From Streptococcus pneumoniae (GTDB taxonomy: Bacteria > Bacillota > Bacilli > Lactobacillales > Streptococcaceae), in the NCBI GenBank assembly GCA_040719455.1, contig JBFDTN010000001.1, forward strand, positions 1,178,001 through 1,242,000: 64,000 nt of DNA, written 5' to 3'. Under the pieces are notes generated by a model, which saw only the letters and a list, made by a program, of their open reading frames with translations, was not told the origin of the DNA and searched no databases. Shown here one piece after another: positions 27,769 through 36,920 of this stretch; positions within the stretch are counted from its first letter, which is position 1, and every line of letters begins with the position of its first letter. The translations under genes and the position numbers were made by a program.

Positions 27769-28729
27769 ACTCGTGGTGCTAGTTAATCTCGAAGTATCTC
27801 AGATTGTAAGCCAGTATAATTTGCTCCAGCCTTAACTGCAGACCTGCTAAACCTCTAGTCAGTGTGTGTTCTATATCAAAAAGACCGCAAAGCTCTGAGA
27901 AGCGAGTCTCAATGGTTCGTCTCATAGCCATCAAATTCCAATGATTATGTTGTTTAGCTCCTGCCATATTTTGGCGCAAGGGAGTCCATAGATGATAGCC
28001 TTTTTGGGTCAAATGATCTTTAAGTTCCTTACTAAGATAGCCTAAATCTGCCAAAATATAAGGTTGTCGGCAATTTTCTAGTAAGTCATCAACTGCCCTA
28101 ATATCATGGACTGATGCAGGTGTCACAACATAATTCAGAATATAGCCTGATAAAGTTACCAGCATGTGTACTTTGAATCCATAGAACCACAGATGTTTGG
28201 AAGCATTGTAGCCAATATCTGCTAAGTCGTTAAAAATACGTGTTCTATAGTTACGGGTAGGTTGGCAAAGTGGCAAGGGAAAGCTATCTATAATAACAAT
28301 GGAACCAGGCGAGATTTTAGTATTCATTGCTTGTCTAATGACTTGAACTAACCAAATCAACTGTCTTGCTCGTCTATTAAAACGGCTTCGTTCAAGAAGA
28401 TGACCACAAGGAAATAAGTAACAGAGACGGTAGAAATGACGTTGTGACTTAATCCCTAGTTCAGCTTGCAAGAGAAGTAAGACTAATAGAGATTGATCTG
28501 AAACCTTAGATAGACTGACATTATGACGATGTTTGAAAGATTTAGGACAATAATCCCTATACAGTTGATGGCAAATTTTTGATAATTGCTTCAAATTCCA
28601 TTGTAAGTGATGAGATTTAGCGGTATACTGTAAGTGGCTCATTTGGACTTCCTCCTGTTTGTTTCGGAACTTACAGTATAGTCCTTTTGGGCTTTTTATT
28701 GTAGTTTGAAATTAACTAGCACCACGAGT
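27769..28729 (-). mobile_element. IS982-family insertion sequence, copy 2, between cas9 and tracrRNA
   Basis: The 961-bp element has ends beginning ACTCGTGGTGCTAGTTAAT and a 7-bp target duplication ATACTTA (27762-27768 and 28730-28736). It is inverted relative to copy 1 at 5316. It splits what was a compact divergent cas9/tracrRNA intergenic region. Confidence 0.93.
27779..28642 (-). CDS. IS982-family transposase
   Basis: This is a 287-residue transposase identical in protein sequence to the copy at 5403-6266 and intact. It is transcribed in the same direction as cas9, so read-through from the element could reach the cas operon; no terminator is evident between its stop and the cas9 promoter region. 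Confidence 0.9.
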   Translation of the reverse strand: MSHLQYTAKSHHLQWNLKQLSKICHQLYRDYCPKSFKHRHNVSLSKVSDQSLLVLLLLQAELGIKSQRHFYRLCYLFPCGHLLERSRFNRRARQLIWLVQVIRQAMNTKISPGSIVIIDSFPLPLCQPTRNYRTRIFNDLADIGYNASKHLWFYGFKVHMLVTLSGYILNYVVTPASVHDIRAVDDLLENCRQPYILADLGYLSKELKDHLTQKGYHLWTPLRQNMAGAKQHNHWNLMAMRRTIETRFSELCGLFDIEHTLTRGLAGLQLRLEQIILAYNLRYFEIN

Positions 28730-28824
28730 ATACTTAAATTATAATTAAGAAAAGCTATGTTATAGTTTTAGAGCTGTGCTGTTTCAGCTAATTCCAAACA
28801 AAAAATAATATTCATTAAAAATAC

Positions 28825-28853
28825 TTGCTAAAAGTAAAGAAATACTATATAAT
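28825..28853 (+). promoter_or_regulatory. Promoter of the short tracrRNA
   Basis: TTGCTA (28825-28830), 17 bp, TATAAT (28848-28853). The predicted start near 28860 coincides with the beginning of the anti-repeat. Confidence 0.85.
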
Positions 28854-28860
28854 AAAACCA

Positions 28861-28950
28861 TTGGAATTAGCTGAAACAGCACAGCATGTTAAAATAAGGC
28901 TTTGTCCGTATTCAACTTCGCAAGAGGTGGCACCGATTCGGTGCTTTTTT
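28861..28950 (+). ncRNA. tracrRNA (short form)
   Basis: The trans-activating RNA pairs with the crRNA repeat and is bound by Cas9. The anti-repeat is TTGGAATTAGCTGAAACAGC followed by ACAGC (28861-28885), then a bulge ATGT, TTAAAAT pairing with the repeat start, the nexus region AAGGCTTTGTCCGT, a small hairpin (AACTTCGCAAGAGGT) and the terminator hairpin GCACCGATTCGGTGC with six T. It is divergent from cas9, as in S. pyogenes. Against the array repeat the anti-repeat makes two G-U wobbles and one A-C mismatch. Confidence 0.95.
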
Positions 28951-29009
28951 GTTTCCTCTTATTATTATAACATATATGAAAAAGGTTTTACAGTGTTTTT
29001 AGATGATTT

Positions 29010-29114
29010 TATAGTTGTTTAGTTTTGATGTAGTACGAAACAACGAATCACAGGCATAGCTAGAGTTAGGTAAGACGAGTTAACGATGTAATAAGTTAAC
29101 ATTAAATGACTATA
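29010..29114. repeat. MITE-like repeat A, copy 4
   Basis: A 105-bp copy, TATAGTTGTTTAGTTTTGAT at the left and ATTAAATGACTATA at the right, with the GAATCACAGGCA and GATGTAATAA cores. It lies just downstream of the tracrRNA. Confidence 0.85.
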
Positions 29115-29122
29115 AATAGAAA

Positions 29123-29154
29123 AAACCGAGTTGGTAGGTAAACTAACTCGGTTT
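29123..29154 (-). terminator. Rho-independent terminator next to ISL3 copy b
   Basis: AAACCGAGTT pairs with AACTCGGTTT around a 12-base loop; the minus strand continues into a T run. It probably ended the der operon transcript before the ISL3 insertion. It may also stop rightward transcription from tracrRNA. Confidence 0.75.
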
Positions 29155-30201
29155 CTTAATTCGGCTCTATAATTTCTGTAGTGGGTAACTTCCACTGAAG
29201 AGATTATAGGGCTTTTTCAGTGTAGAAAAAAAGTCCCATATAATCTATAATGAAAAGCGACGAAACTCACATTAGAAAGAATCATATGGAACAACTTAAT
29301 AATACCACAAATCTTATCGGAATTAAAGATAAAAATATCACCATCACTTCTGCTTACAAGGTTAAATCCCATATCCTCATTCAAGCAACCTTAGATTATC
29401 CTGCTCCTCCTTGTCCTCACTGCCAAGGAAAGATGATAAAATATGACTTCCAACGAGAATCCTCTATTCCTATTCTCGATCTTCAAGGATTTCCTACTCT
29501 TCTAAAACTGAGAAAACGGCGCTTTAAATGCAAGACTTGTCTACGTGTATCCGTATCTCAAACGACTCTCGTCAAGAAACATCATCAAATTTCTCAACCT
29601 ATCTGGGATAAAATCACTCAACTACATACCGAAAAAGTAACGAACTCTGATATTGCTAGAAGACTTCATATCTCTGTCTCTGTTGTACAGAGAAAACTGA
29701 ATCAATTCTCCTTCAAGGAACAGTTCTCACAATTACCTAAAATCCTCTCTTGGGATGAATTCTCTCGAAATAAGGGAAAGCTGGCATTTATCGCTCAGGA
29801 TTTTCAATCCAAAAAGATTATCACTATTCTTGAGAATAATCGGCAAACAACCATTAAAAACTATTTCCTCAAATACACGAGAGAGATGAGGGAAAACGTC
29901 AAAGTCGTAACTGTAGATATGTCTGGAAACTACATTCCTATCATTAACTTCTTATTCCCTAAGGCAAAGATTGTTCTGGATCGTTTCCATATTATGCAGC
30001 ACCTGAGCAGAGCTATGATGGCTACTCGGATTGCCATTATGAAGAACTGTGACAAGGGTTCTCTTCCTTATCGTGCTATGAAACATCATTGGAGAATCCT
30101 TCAAAAGGACAGCCGGAAACTCTCTAACAAACTGAATAGGTTACACTAAACTAGACAGAAATTATAAAGTGTTCTACACTAAAGAAAACCAGGAGGAAAA
30201 T

Positions 30202-30492
30202 ATGTCTAGAAAAACACGTCGCTACTTCACAGATGAATTCAAACAACAAATCGTTGATCTTCACAAGGCAGGTATGAAACGAAACGAGCTTATCAAAGAG
30301 TATGAGCTAACTCCCTCAACCTTAGATAAATGGGTTAAACAGGCAAGAACAACCGGTTCCTTCAAAACTGTTGATAACCTAACTGATGAGCAGCGTGAGC
30401 TGATTGAACTCAGAAAACGAAATAAAGAGCTTGAAATGCAGGTCGATATCTTAAAGCAAGCGGCAGTGATTATGGCACGAAAAGGAAAATAA
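30202..30492 (+). CDS. IS3-family transposase OrfA
   Basis: This 96-residue helix-turn-helix protein is identical to the copy at 11783-12073. It ends in the A-rich slip site that leads into the OrfB frame. Confidence 0.9.
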   Translation: MSRKTRRYFTDEFKQQIVDLHKAGMKRNELIKEYELTPSTLDKWVKQARTTGSFKTVDNLTDEQRELIELRKRNKELEMQVDILKQAAVIMARKGK

Positions 30493-30527
30493 TCACTGCG
30501 AACAAGAAGAATTACAGCATTTCAGCC

Positions 30528-31307
30528 ATGTGTCGGTGCTTGAACATTCCGCGTTCTAGCTATTACTACAAAGCTATGGAGTCTATATCCGAGGCTGGTC
30601 TCGAAGAAAAAATCAAACGCATTTTTCTCGAAAGCAAGTCCAGATACGGTGCTAGGAAAATCAAGAAATGTCTAGAAGTACAAGGTATCAACTTGTCTCG
30701 TCGTCGGATTTCTCGCATCATGAAGAGACTGAATTTGGTTTCTGTTTACCAGAAGGCTGCCTTCAAACCACATGCTAAAGGGAAAAATGAGGCATCCATT
30801 CCAAACCTCCTAGCCAGACAGTTTCACCAAGAGAAGCCCTTGGAAGCTCTTGTGACGGACTTAACTTATGTCCGTGTTGGTAAGCGTTGGGCTTATATCT
30901 GCTTGGTCATTGACCTCTTTAATCGCGAAATCATCGGACTGTCAGCTGGTTGGAACAAGACTGCAGAGCTGGTCAAAGAGGCTATTCAAAGTATCCCTTA
31001 TGCGCTGACTAAGGTCAAGCTCTTCCATTCTGATCGAGGGAAGGAGTTTGATAATCAGCTGATTGATGAGATATTAGAAGCCTTTGGTATCACACGTTCA
31101 CTCAGTCAAGCCGGTTGTCCCTATGACAATGCCGTAGCCGAGAGTACCTATCATTCTTTCAAACTTGAGTTTATTAACCAAGAAACCTTCCATTCCTTGG
31201 AAGAATTAGCTCTAAAAACCAAAGACTACGTTCACTGGTGGAACCACCACCGCATTCATGGCAGTCTCAACTACCAAACGCCTATGACTAAGCGAGTCAT
31301 CGATTAA
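30528..31307 (+). CDS. IS3-family transposase OrfB
   Basis: This 259-residue integrase-core protein is identical to the copy at 10968-11747, with the DDE triad in TDLTYVRVG, HSDRGKEFDN and NAVAESTYHS. The element therefore looks competent for transposition. Confidence 0.9.
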   Translation: MCRCLNIPRSSYYYKAMESISEAGLEEKIKRIFLESKSRYGARKIKKCLEVQGINLSRRRISRIMKRLNLVSVYQKAAFKPHAKGKNEASIPNLLARQFHQEKPLEALVTDLTYVRVGKRWAYICLVIDLFNREIIGLSAGWNKTAELVKEAIQSIPYALTKVKLFHSDRGKEFDNQLIDEILEAFGITRSLSQAGCPYDNAVAESTYHSFKLEFINQETFHSLEELALKTKDYVHWWNHHRIHGSLNYQTPMTKRVID

Positions 31308-31990
31308 GCAAAAAAACACTTCATAAAATTTGTACAGAAAACTGTTGCCTTTTCATCTTATTCCCGAAAGCAAAGATTGTTCTGGATCGTTTCCACATTA
31401 TTCATCACCTGAGCCGGGCTATGATGGCTACTCGGATTGCCATTATGAAGAACTGTGACAAGGGATCACTTCCTTATCGTTCTATGAAACATCATTGGAG
31501 AATCTTCCAAAAAGACAGCCGAAAACTCTCTAACAAACTCTTTTATTCTCGAACCTTTAGACGAACTTTAACCCCTAGAGAAGTGGTTCAAAAGACCTTA
31601 GACTTGTCAGAGGAACTAAGGCACTATTATGACCTTTATCAGCTCTTGCTTTTCCATTTTCAAGAGAAGAACAGTGAGGCTTTCTTCGGACTGATAGAAG
31701 ACTATTTACCTACTGTGAATCCTACTTTCAAAACAGTCTTTACAACCTTTCTCAAATACAGACAATACATTACCGATGCACTTGAATTACCTTATTCAAA
31801 CGCTAAGCTAGAAGCTACTAACAAACTTATCAAAGACATCAAACGACAAGCTTTTGGTTTTAAAAACTTCAAAGCTAAAATTCTCATCGCTTTAAACATA
31901 CAAAAAGAGAGAACCAACCTGATTCTCTCTCGTATGGGGTAATACTTCACCCACTACAGTTGACAAAGTGCCCTTAATTCTCTAACATGA

Positions 31991-32326
31991 TTATTTCTTG
32001 TTTTGCTCCACTGCTCGATAATAGCGTGTATCTTGGACTAATTTTTTAAAATAGACTACAACCACGTTCGCATAGTGATAAAAGAGAAAGGCGTAGGCAA
32101 CTGCAAGTAGCAGGTAAATAGCTTCCACCTTGCCCAAAAGTGCCTTGATAACACTCGCTAATAAAACAAGTAATAAAAGACCAATCAATACCAGATACAG
32201 ATAAGCTAGTAAACTCGCCCAATACCGCCATGAAAACGGCGCATAAGAGGCGGCATTATAATTGAGCCATTTCTTGGCATAACGCATAAAGATATAGCTA
32301 ATTGTAAAAAAGATCAAGTACTGCAC
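31991..32326 (-). CDS. Small membrane protein downstream of der
   Basis: I do not recognise the family. The 111-residue protein has hydrophobic segments near residues 1-12, 38-62 and 68-90, and basic termini. The GTG start at 32326 is preceded by AAGGAG six bases upstream. It follows the der stop by 12 bases, so it is probably co-transcribed with der. The ISL3 copy b lies immediately downstream and separates it from its terminator. Confidence 0.7.
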   Translation of the reverse strand: MQYLIFFTISYIFMRYAKKWLNYNAASYAPFSWRYWASLLAYLYLVLIGLLLLVLLASVIKALLGKVEAIYLLLAVAYAFLFYHYANVVVVYFKKLVQDTRYYRAVEQNKK

Positions 32327-32338
32327 AGACTTCTCCTT

Positions 32339-33649
32339 TTACTTCCGCTTGCGGGCGATCAGGTGAATCGGTGTGCCTTCAAAAACAAAGGCCTTACGGA
32401 TTTGATTTTCAAGGAAACGAAGGTAAGAGAAATGCATGAGTTCTTCTTCATTGACAAAGATGACAAAAGTTGGTGGCTTGGTCGCCACTTGGGTCGCATA
32501 GAAAATCTTGAGACGTTTGCCCTTGTCGGTCGGCGTTGGGTTAATGGCAATCGCATCCATAATCACATCGTTCAAGACTGCAGACGGAATCCGTGTTTGC
32601 TGGCTTTCGCTGATTTGCTTGATCATGGCTGGCAATTTGTGCAGACGTTGTTTAGTAAGGGCTGACACGAAGATAATCGGTGCGTAAGAGAGGTACTGGA
32701 ATTGGTCTCTGATGTCTGCTTCCCAGTTCTGCATAGTCTTATTGTCTTTTTCAAGGGTATCCCACTTGTTCACAACAATGATCATCCCTTTTCCTGCTTC
32801 ATGGGCAAAACCTGCAATCCGCTTGTCATACTCACGAATGCCCTCTTCGGCATTCAAGACCATGAGGACCACATCTGAACGGTCAATGGCACGCATGGCA
32901 CGCATAACAGAATATTTCTCGGTATTTTCATAGATTTTTCCAGACTTGCGCATCCCAGCGGTGTCAATCATGGTAAATTCTTGACCTTCGCTGTCGGTAA
33001 AGACCGTATCAATCGCGTCACGAGTCGTCCCTGCAACAGGACTTGCAATCACGCGCTCCTCACCCAAAATAGCGTTAATCAGGCTTGACTTTCCAACATT
33101 TGGACGACCAATCAAGCTAAACTTAATCATATCTGGATTTTCTTCTTCAGTCTCAGCTGGGAGATTTTCTACAATGGCATCAAGTACATCTCCTGTACCA
33201 ATCCCGTGAACTGAAGATACTGGGTAAGGATCTCCCAAGCCCAAAGAATAAAAATCATAGATATCGCTACGCATCTCAGGGTTATCGACCTTGTTCACCG
33301 CTAGAATAACTGGTTTATTGGTCTTGTAGAGAATCTTTGCCACATATTCATCCGCATCAGTCACACCTTCCTTGCCAGATACGACAAAGACGATGACATC
33401 TGCTTCACTCATGGCAATTTCTGCCTGATGTTTAATCTGCTCCATAAAGGGTGCATCAACATCGTCAATCCCCCCTGTATCAATAATGCTGAACTGACGA
33501 TTGAGCCACTCAGCTGTTGCATAAATGCGGTCACGCGTCACACCTTCTACATCTTCTACGATAGAAATGCGCTCACCCGCAATCCGGTTAAATAGGGTTG
33601 ATTTGCCCACATTCGGACGCCCTACGATGGCAATGGTTGGTAAAGCCAT
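32339..33649 (-). CDS. der: Ribosome biogenesis GTPase Der (EngA)
   Basis: Der is a 436-residue essential GTPase with two tandem G domains, each opening with GRPNVGKS (residue 9 onward and again at about 180), with DTGG and DTAG G3 motifs and NKVD / NKWD G4 motifs, and a C-terminal KH-like domain. It acts in assembly of the 50S ribosomal subunit. It lies 9 bases from the nitroreductase gene upstream, forming part of a long minus-strand operon. Confidence 0.97.
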   Translation of the reverse strand: MALPTIAIVGRPNVGKSTLFNRIAGERISIVEDVEGVTRDRIYATAEWLNRQFSIIDTGGIDDVDAPFMEQIKHQAEIAMSEADVIVFVVSGKEGVTDADEYVAKILYKTNKPVILAVNKVDNPEMRSDIYDFYSLGLGDPYPVSSVHGIGTGDVLDAIVENLPAETEEENPDMIKFSLIGRPNVGKSSLINAILGEERVIASPVAGTTRDAIDTVFTDSEGQEFTMIDTAGMRKSGKIYENTEKYSVMRAMRAIDRSDVVLMVLNAEEGIREYDKRIAGFAHEAGKGMIIVVNKWDTLEKDNKTMQNWEADIRDQFQYLSYAPIIFVSALTKQRLHKLPAMIKQISESQQTRIPSAVLNDVIMDAIAINPTPTDKGKRLKIFYATQVATKPPTFVIFVNEEELMHFSYLRFLENQIRKAFVFEGTPIHLIARKRK

Positions 33650-33658
33650 AATCTCTCC

Positions 33659-34372
33659 TTACAGTAATTTTTTCTTTGTTAAATAATGTTTCGTTGCTGG
33701 ATGTTCGACTTGAGCAAACTGAGCCGCTAGGCGCTCACTCCATGTTGTCGTCACACGATCTCCAGCATATTCTTTTTGAACTTCATCATAATCCTTGATG
33801 ACACGCGCATCTTGCTCTTTATAGCTTTCCTCAAAAACAACACTCTCATAAGGCAGGCGAGGTTTTGGAGGTCGATTTTGCGCTGGCTCACCCAAAGCAA
33901 TTCCAAAAATCGGATACACATAGTCTGGCAGGTTAAACAAGTCTGCTAAATCCTCTGCTACTTCTCGAAGCACCCCAATGATCACACCACCATAGCCTAA
34001 GCTCTCAGCAGCAAGCAATGTATTTTGAGCAGCTAGGCTCGCATCTACTGAGGAAATCAAAAGATTTTCTACCCCCTCTGGGTAAAATGCATCACTGTGC
34101 AAAGCAACCCCTTGTTTAGCCCGATTCAAATCTCCGAGAAACAGCAAAAATACATCAGATCCGACAATTGCTGGTTGAGGAATCAAGTCATACAAAGCCT
34201 GCTTTTTTTCCTTACTTCGCACTACGATGATTGAGTAAGACTGGAAATTTTTCCAGCTTGAAGCCATACGACCTGCTTCGATGATCGCTTTCAACTCCTC
34301 ATCAGAGATGCTCTTATCCCCAAAACGACGCACAGAAATATGCCTACTCATCAACTCCATCGTTTCATTCAT
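33659..34372 (-). CDS. nfrA: NADPH-dependent FMN nitroreductase (NfrA-like)
   Basis: This is a 237-residue nitroreductase-fold flavoprotein. FMN-binding landmarks are ISVRRFGDKSIS near the N terminus, GRMASSWKNFQSYSIIVV and GYGGVIIGVLRE. The family reduces nitroaromatics, quinones or free flavin with NADPH. It overlaps the dnaI stop by four bases, so it is translationally coupled to the replication genes, an arrangement shared by related streptococci. Confidence 0.88.
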   Translation of the reverse strand: MNETMELMSRHISVRRFGDKSISDEELKAIIEAGRMASSWKNFQSYSIIVVRSKEKKQALYDLIPQPAIVGSDVFLLFLGDLNRAKQGVALHSDAFYPEGVENLLISSVDASLAAQNTLLAAESLGYGGVIIGVLREVAEDLADLFNLPDYVYPIFGIALGEPAQNRPPKPRLPYESVVFEESYKEQDARVIKDYDEVQKEYAGDRVTTTWSERLAAQFAQVEHPATKHYLTKKKLL

Positions 34373-35268
34373 CGGCGATTCTCTCCTTCCACGCGGACTT
34401 CATCAGCTAAGTATTTTATACGCTCCATGACACGCTTGGCTTGCCAAGTCTCATCTCCTTTTTTAGAAGTTGCAAAGTGCCTCTCCAAGTCTGCCATCGA
34501 AAAGTTCGAGGTGAAAAATGTCGGCAAATTTTCCTGCATCCGATGCTGCAAAATCACCTGTAAAATCTCATCTCGTGTCCAAGCTGAAGGTTGTTCAGCA
34601 CCAATATCGTCTAAGATCAGCACTTCTGCCTTTTTGACCTCATCGACCTTTTCCTTGACCAAGCCTTCTCCAATCGCATTTTTCACATCAAGGACAAAGC
34701 TAGGATAATGAAGAATAGTCGTTGACACCTTTCTTTTCTCTGACAAATCATGCGCCAAGGCTGCCATCATATAACTTTTTCCTACCCCAAAATCACCGTA
34801 CAAATACACCGATTTTCGAACGTTTGGGTAATCCGCTACAAAGGTGGTCAATAATTCAAAAGCCTGAAAACGCCCTATATCATCTAAATCCACTTGCGCC
34901 AAACTAGCTGTTTTGAGACTCGCAGGGAGATTGATGAGATGGAGACGATTGTTAATCGCAGCTTCTTTTTGCGCTGCAATCAGCTCTGGGGTTTCCTCAT
35001 AAGAAACATCTGCATAGCCCTCATTTTTGACCAAAATCGGCTTGTAGCCTTTGGCAATATAGGCTTCATCTCCCAACAAAAAACGATTGCGCTCGCTGAT
35101 ATATTGATTAAACTTCGAAATACTGCGACGCACTTCTGCTTCTGTCAAGTGCGCTTCCTTGATAAAGTCTGCCACGTCTTTATCTGACAAGATCTGCTGG
35201 ACCAACTCTTCATAATTCAGCTGCCTTCCTCGTCCCTTATGAGACAAGGTTTGTCCTACACTCTCCAT
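34369..35268 (-). CDS. dnaI: Primosomal protein DnaI (helicase loader)
   Basis: DnaI is a 299-residue AAA+ ATPase that loads the replicative helicase at oriC and stalled forks. The N-terminal helical domain (1-130) binds helicase; Walker A is GDFGVGKS at residues 158-165, Walker B is VLILDDIGAEQ, and a sensor region follows (FFTSNFSMADLERHF). It begins directly after the dnaB stop codon. Confidence 0.95.
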   Translation of the reverse strand: MESVGQTLSHKGRGRQLNYEELVQQILSDKDVADFIKEAHLTEAEVRRSISKFNQYISERNRFLLGDEAYIAKGYKPILVKNEGYADVSYEETPELIAAQKEAAINNRLHLINLPASLKTASLAQVDLDDIGRFQAFELLTTFVADYPNVRKSVYLYGDFGVGKSYMMAALAHDLSEKRKVSTTILHYPSFVLDVKNAIGEGLVKEKVDEVKKAEVLILDDIGAEQPSAWTRDEILQVILQHRMQENLPTFFTSNFSMADLERHFATSKKGDETWQAKRVMERIKYLADEVRVEGENRR

Positions 35269-36420
35269 CTACTCACCTCCCTGGTCTAATTTAGCTAAGA
35301 GCCTGCGTTTTTGCTCTTCTAACTCAGCCTGACGCTCTGCACTGGTTTCATTTTTATAGTCAGGATTGCTCCATTTTGGTACATTGGTCTGAGGCTTAGA
35401 AGTTCTTTTTTCTTGTCGTTCCTTGACTTTTTGATTGCGCTCACGAATCCGTAAAACAGCTAGCTCTGCACTGCTAATCTTTTGATAGGCAAAATCATTC
35501 GCCACCTTTAAAGCATACTGGTTTGCCAGATTTGCCGAATCTTCGACATTGAAGGTCAAGAGTAAAATCACATTGATAACCTCATCCAATAAGCCCAACT
35601 CTGCCATATCTTCTAAGCACTTTCGCTCAGACTGAACAATCGCCCCTCGCCTTGCCTGCTTGATTTCTGCTAAAAACTCCAAAGCAGACTTGGCTTTAGC
35701 CTCTCGGATGACAATCTTTTCCTGTGATGTAAAATCAGCCTCCACCACCCTTTGCTGTAATTTTTGCAACATCCGCTTAGTGGAGATTATCTGTCCGACT
35801 GCTGTCTCTTTTGCCAACTGATAAGTCTCATACCAGCTCCAACCTTTTTGGTCTGCAATCGCAAACAGAGCTAGCAAGTCCTCTTTTTCATCCTTAAACC
35901 GTAGAAAATCACGCGCCATAAGCTGCTTAAAATGCTCCAAATCAAAATCGTTTTTAACAGGAGCAGCTAGCTGCTCAAGGTCAGCTACCTCAAATAAGCT
36001 GGATAATTTCTTGGTCTTTTTTTGTCCTTGTGGCAGCTCTAAGAGCAAAGCCTCCACAGCTGTATCTCCAATCTTTTTTTCCAGCAAGCGCCGATAAACC
36101 GCATTGGATAAAAAATCCTGAGCTGACAAGGGCTCTCGAATCACGAAACGATGGAAAGTCTCCTCTTCATACCAATCCAATAACTCAAAAGCAACTAATA
36201 GATCGAGAGCCTTTTTCAACCGCTCCATACCAAGATTAAGATGGTTAAGCAGATGGGCAAAGAGATACTCCTTTTCTCCATTGTCCCAAAAAGCAAGAAA
36301 ATACTGGTAGACAGTCGTCGCATCCATCCCTAAGATCGGCAAATACAGACGAATCAAGCTATTTGAATCTCTTGAAACGACATTGTTTTTCACAAATGAA
36401 AAAACATCATTTGGTTTCAT
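35269..36420 (-). CDS. dnaB: Replication initiation and membrane attachment protein DnaB
   Basis: This is a 383-residue DnaB (Firmicutes type, not the helicase), a member of the DnaB/DnaD superfamily that cooperates with DnaD and DnaI in helicase loading. It shows the winged-helix N-terminal domain (SFVKNNVVSRDSNSLIRLYL, landmark NSLIRLYLPILGMDA) and a C-terminal DDBH2-type region rich in charged helices. It is flanked without gaps by nrdR and dnaI. Confidence 0.92.
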   Translation of the reverse strand: MKPNDVFSFVKNNVVSRDSNSLIRLYLPILGMDATTVYQYFLAFWDNGEKEYLFAHLLNHLNLGMERLKKALDLLVAFELLDWYEEETFHRFVIREPLSAQDFLSNAVYRRLLEKKIGDTAVEALLLELPQGQKKTKKLSSLFEVADLEQLAAPVKNDFDLEHFKQLMARDFLRFKDEKEDLLALFAIADQKGWSWYETYQLAKETAVGQIISTKRMLQKLQQRVVEADFTSQEKIVIREAKAKSALEFLAEIKQARRGAIVQSERKCLEDMAELGLLDEVINVILLLTFNVEDSANLANQYALKVANDFAYQKISSAELAVLRIRERNQKVKERQEKRTSKPQTNVPKWSNPDYKNETSAERQAELEEQKRRLLAKLDQGGE

Positions 36421-36894
36421 CTAGTCTTCCTTTTTCTTCTTGCTAGATTTGGTGATTTGCTTGAGCAGGCTCTCAAGCTCACTCACATCCTTGAAACTCC
36501 GATAGACACTTGCAAAGCGCACATAGGTAATCTCATCTAGCTCAGCCAATTCATTCATGACAAGATTGCCGATGTACTCACTATCAATCTCATCCTCATT
36601 ATTCCCACGAAGTTTTTGTTCAATTCGATTGACCACAGCATCGATTTCTTCACTTGATACTGGACGTTTTTGGGCTGAGCGGATAATGCCGTTGAAGATT
36701 TTCTCCCGCGAAAATTGCTCGCGAGTTCCATCTTTTTTGACAACGACCAAGGTTTTCTCTTCTACGCGCTCATAAGTTGTAAAACGATGTTGGCATTCTT
36801 CACAGGCTCTTCTACGACGAATCGTATGACCATCTTCAGCCTGCCTACTATCCACAACACTTGATTTACTACCCCCACATTTTGGACACCGCAT
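36421..36894 (-). CDS. nrdR: Transcriptional repressor NrdR
   Basis: NrdR is a 157-residue repressor of ribonucleotide reductase genes. The N-terminal zinc ribbon is CPKCGG...CEEC, followed by an ATP-cone domain ([20 protein letters not shown]) that senses ATP/dATP. It leads the operon nrdR-dnaB-dnaI-nfrA-der, linking dNTP supply with replication. Confidence 0.97.
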   Translation of the reverse strand: MRCPKCGGSKSSVVDSRQAEDGHTIRRRRACEECQHRFTTYERVEEKTLVVVKKDGTREQFSREKIFNGIIRSAQKRPVSSEEIDAVVNRIEQKLRGNNEDEIDSEYIGNLVMNELAELDEITYVRFASVYRSFKDVSELESLLKQITKSSKKKKED

Positions 36895-36920
36895 CTCTTT
36901 TCCTCCTTACTCTTTCTACT

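Larger units (their letters stand above)
28752..28950 (+). ncRNA. Putative long-form tracrRNA (tracr-L, natural single guide)
   Basis: A lone repeat-like sequence at 28765-28800 begins GTTTTAGAGCTGTGCTG in the same sense as the tracrRNA. Its bases 28773-28797 are perfectly complementary (25 bp) to the anti-repeat 28861-28885. A transcript starting near 28752 (after TATAAT at 28740-28745) would carry a guide of about 13 nt ending GCTATGTTATA, then a self-contained crRNA:tracrRNA-like fold. This is the layout of the S. pyogenes long tracrRNA that directs Cas9 to its own promoter. The start site is inferred, and the -35 position now lies within the IS982 end. Confidence 0.7.
30133..31355 (+). 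mobile_element. IS3-family insertion sequence, copy 2
   Basis: The element is 1223 bp, equal in length to copy 1 at 10920 and inverted relative to it. The flanks (AAC left, TCT right) are not a target duplication, consistent with recombination between IS3 copies rather than simple insertion. Confidence 0.92.
29286..31942 (+). pseudogene. ISL3-family transposase, split and partly duplicated
   Basis: The left part (29286-30132) encodes the N terminus through DSRKLSNKL. The right part (31356-31942) resumes earlier, at LFPKAKIVLDRFH (the frame here is offset by a lost base, so the reading restarts at MMATRIAIMKN, 31421), and continues to the C terminus. The overlap shows base differences (for example MQHLSRAM versus IHHLSRAM), so the two parts derive from different ISL3 alleles. 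Confidence 0.85.
29163..31972 (+). mobile_element. ISL3-family element, copy b, rearranged around an IS3 element
   Basis: The ends are GGCTCTATAATTTCTGTAG and the inverted GACAAAGTGCC, flanked by the 8-bp target duplication CTTAATTC (29155-29162 and 31973-31980). An IS3 copy (30133-31355) sits inside without a 3-bp duplication. About 170 bp of the transposase gene is present on both sides of it, with sequence differences between the two. Confidence 0.9.

Noticed and set aside
28825-29022. Open frame of 65 codons across the tracrRNA
   Set aside because: It overlaps the tracrRNA promoter, anti-repeat and terminator, which explain the sequence fully.
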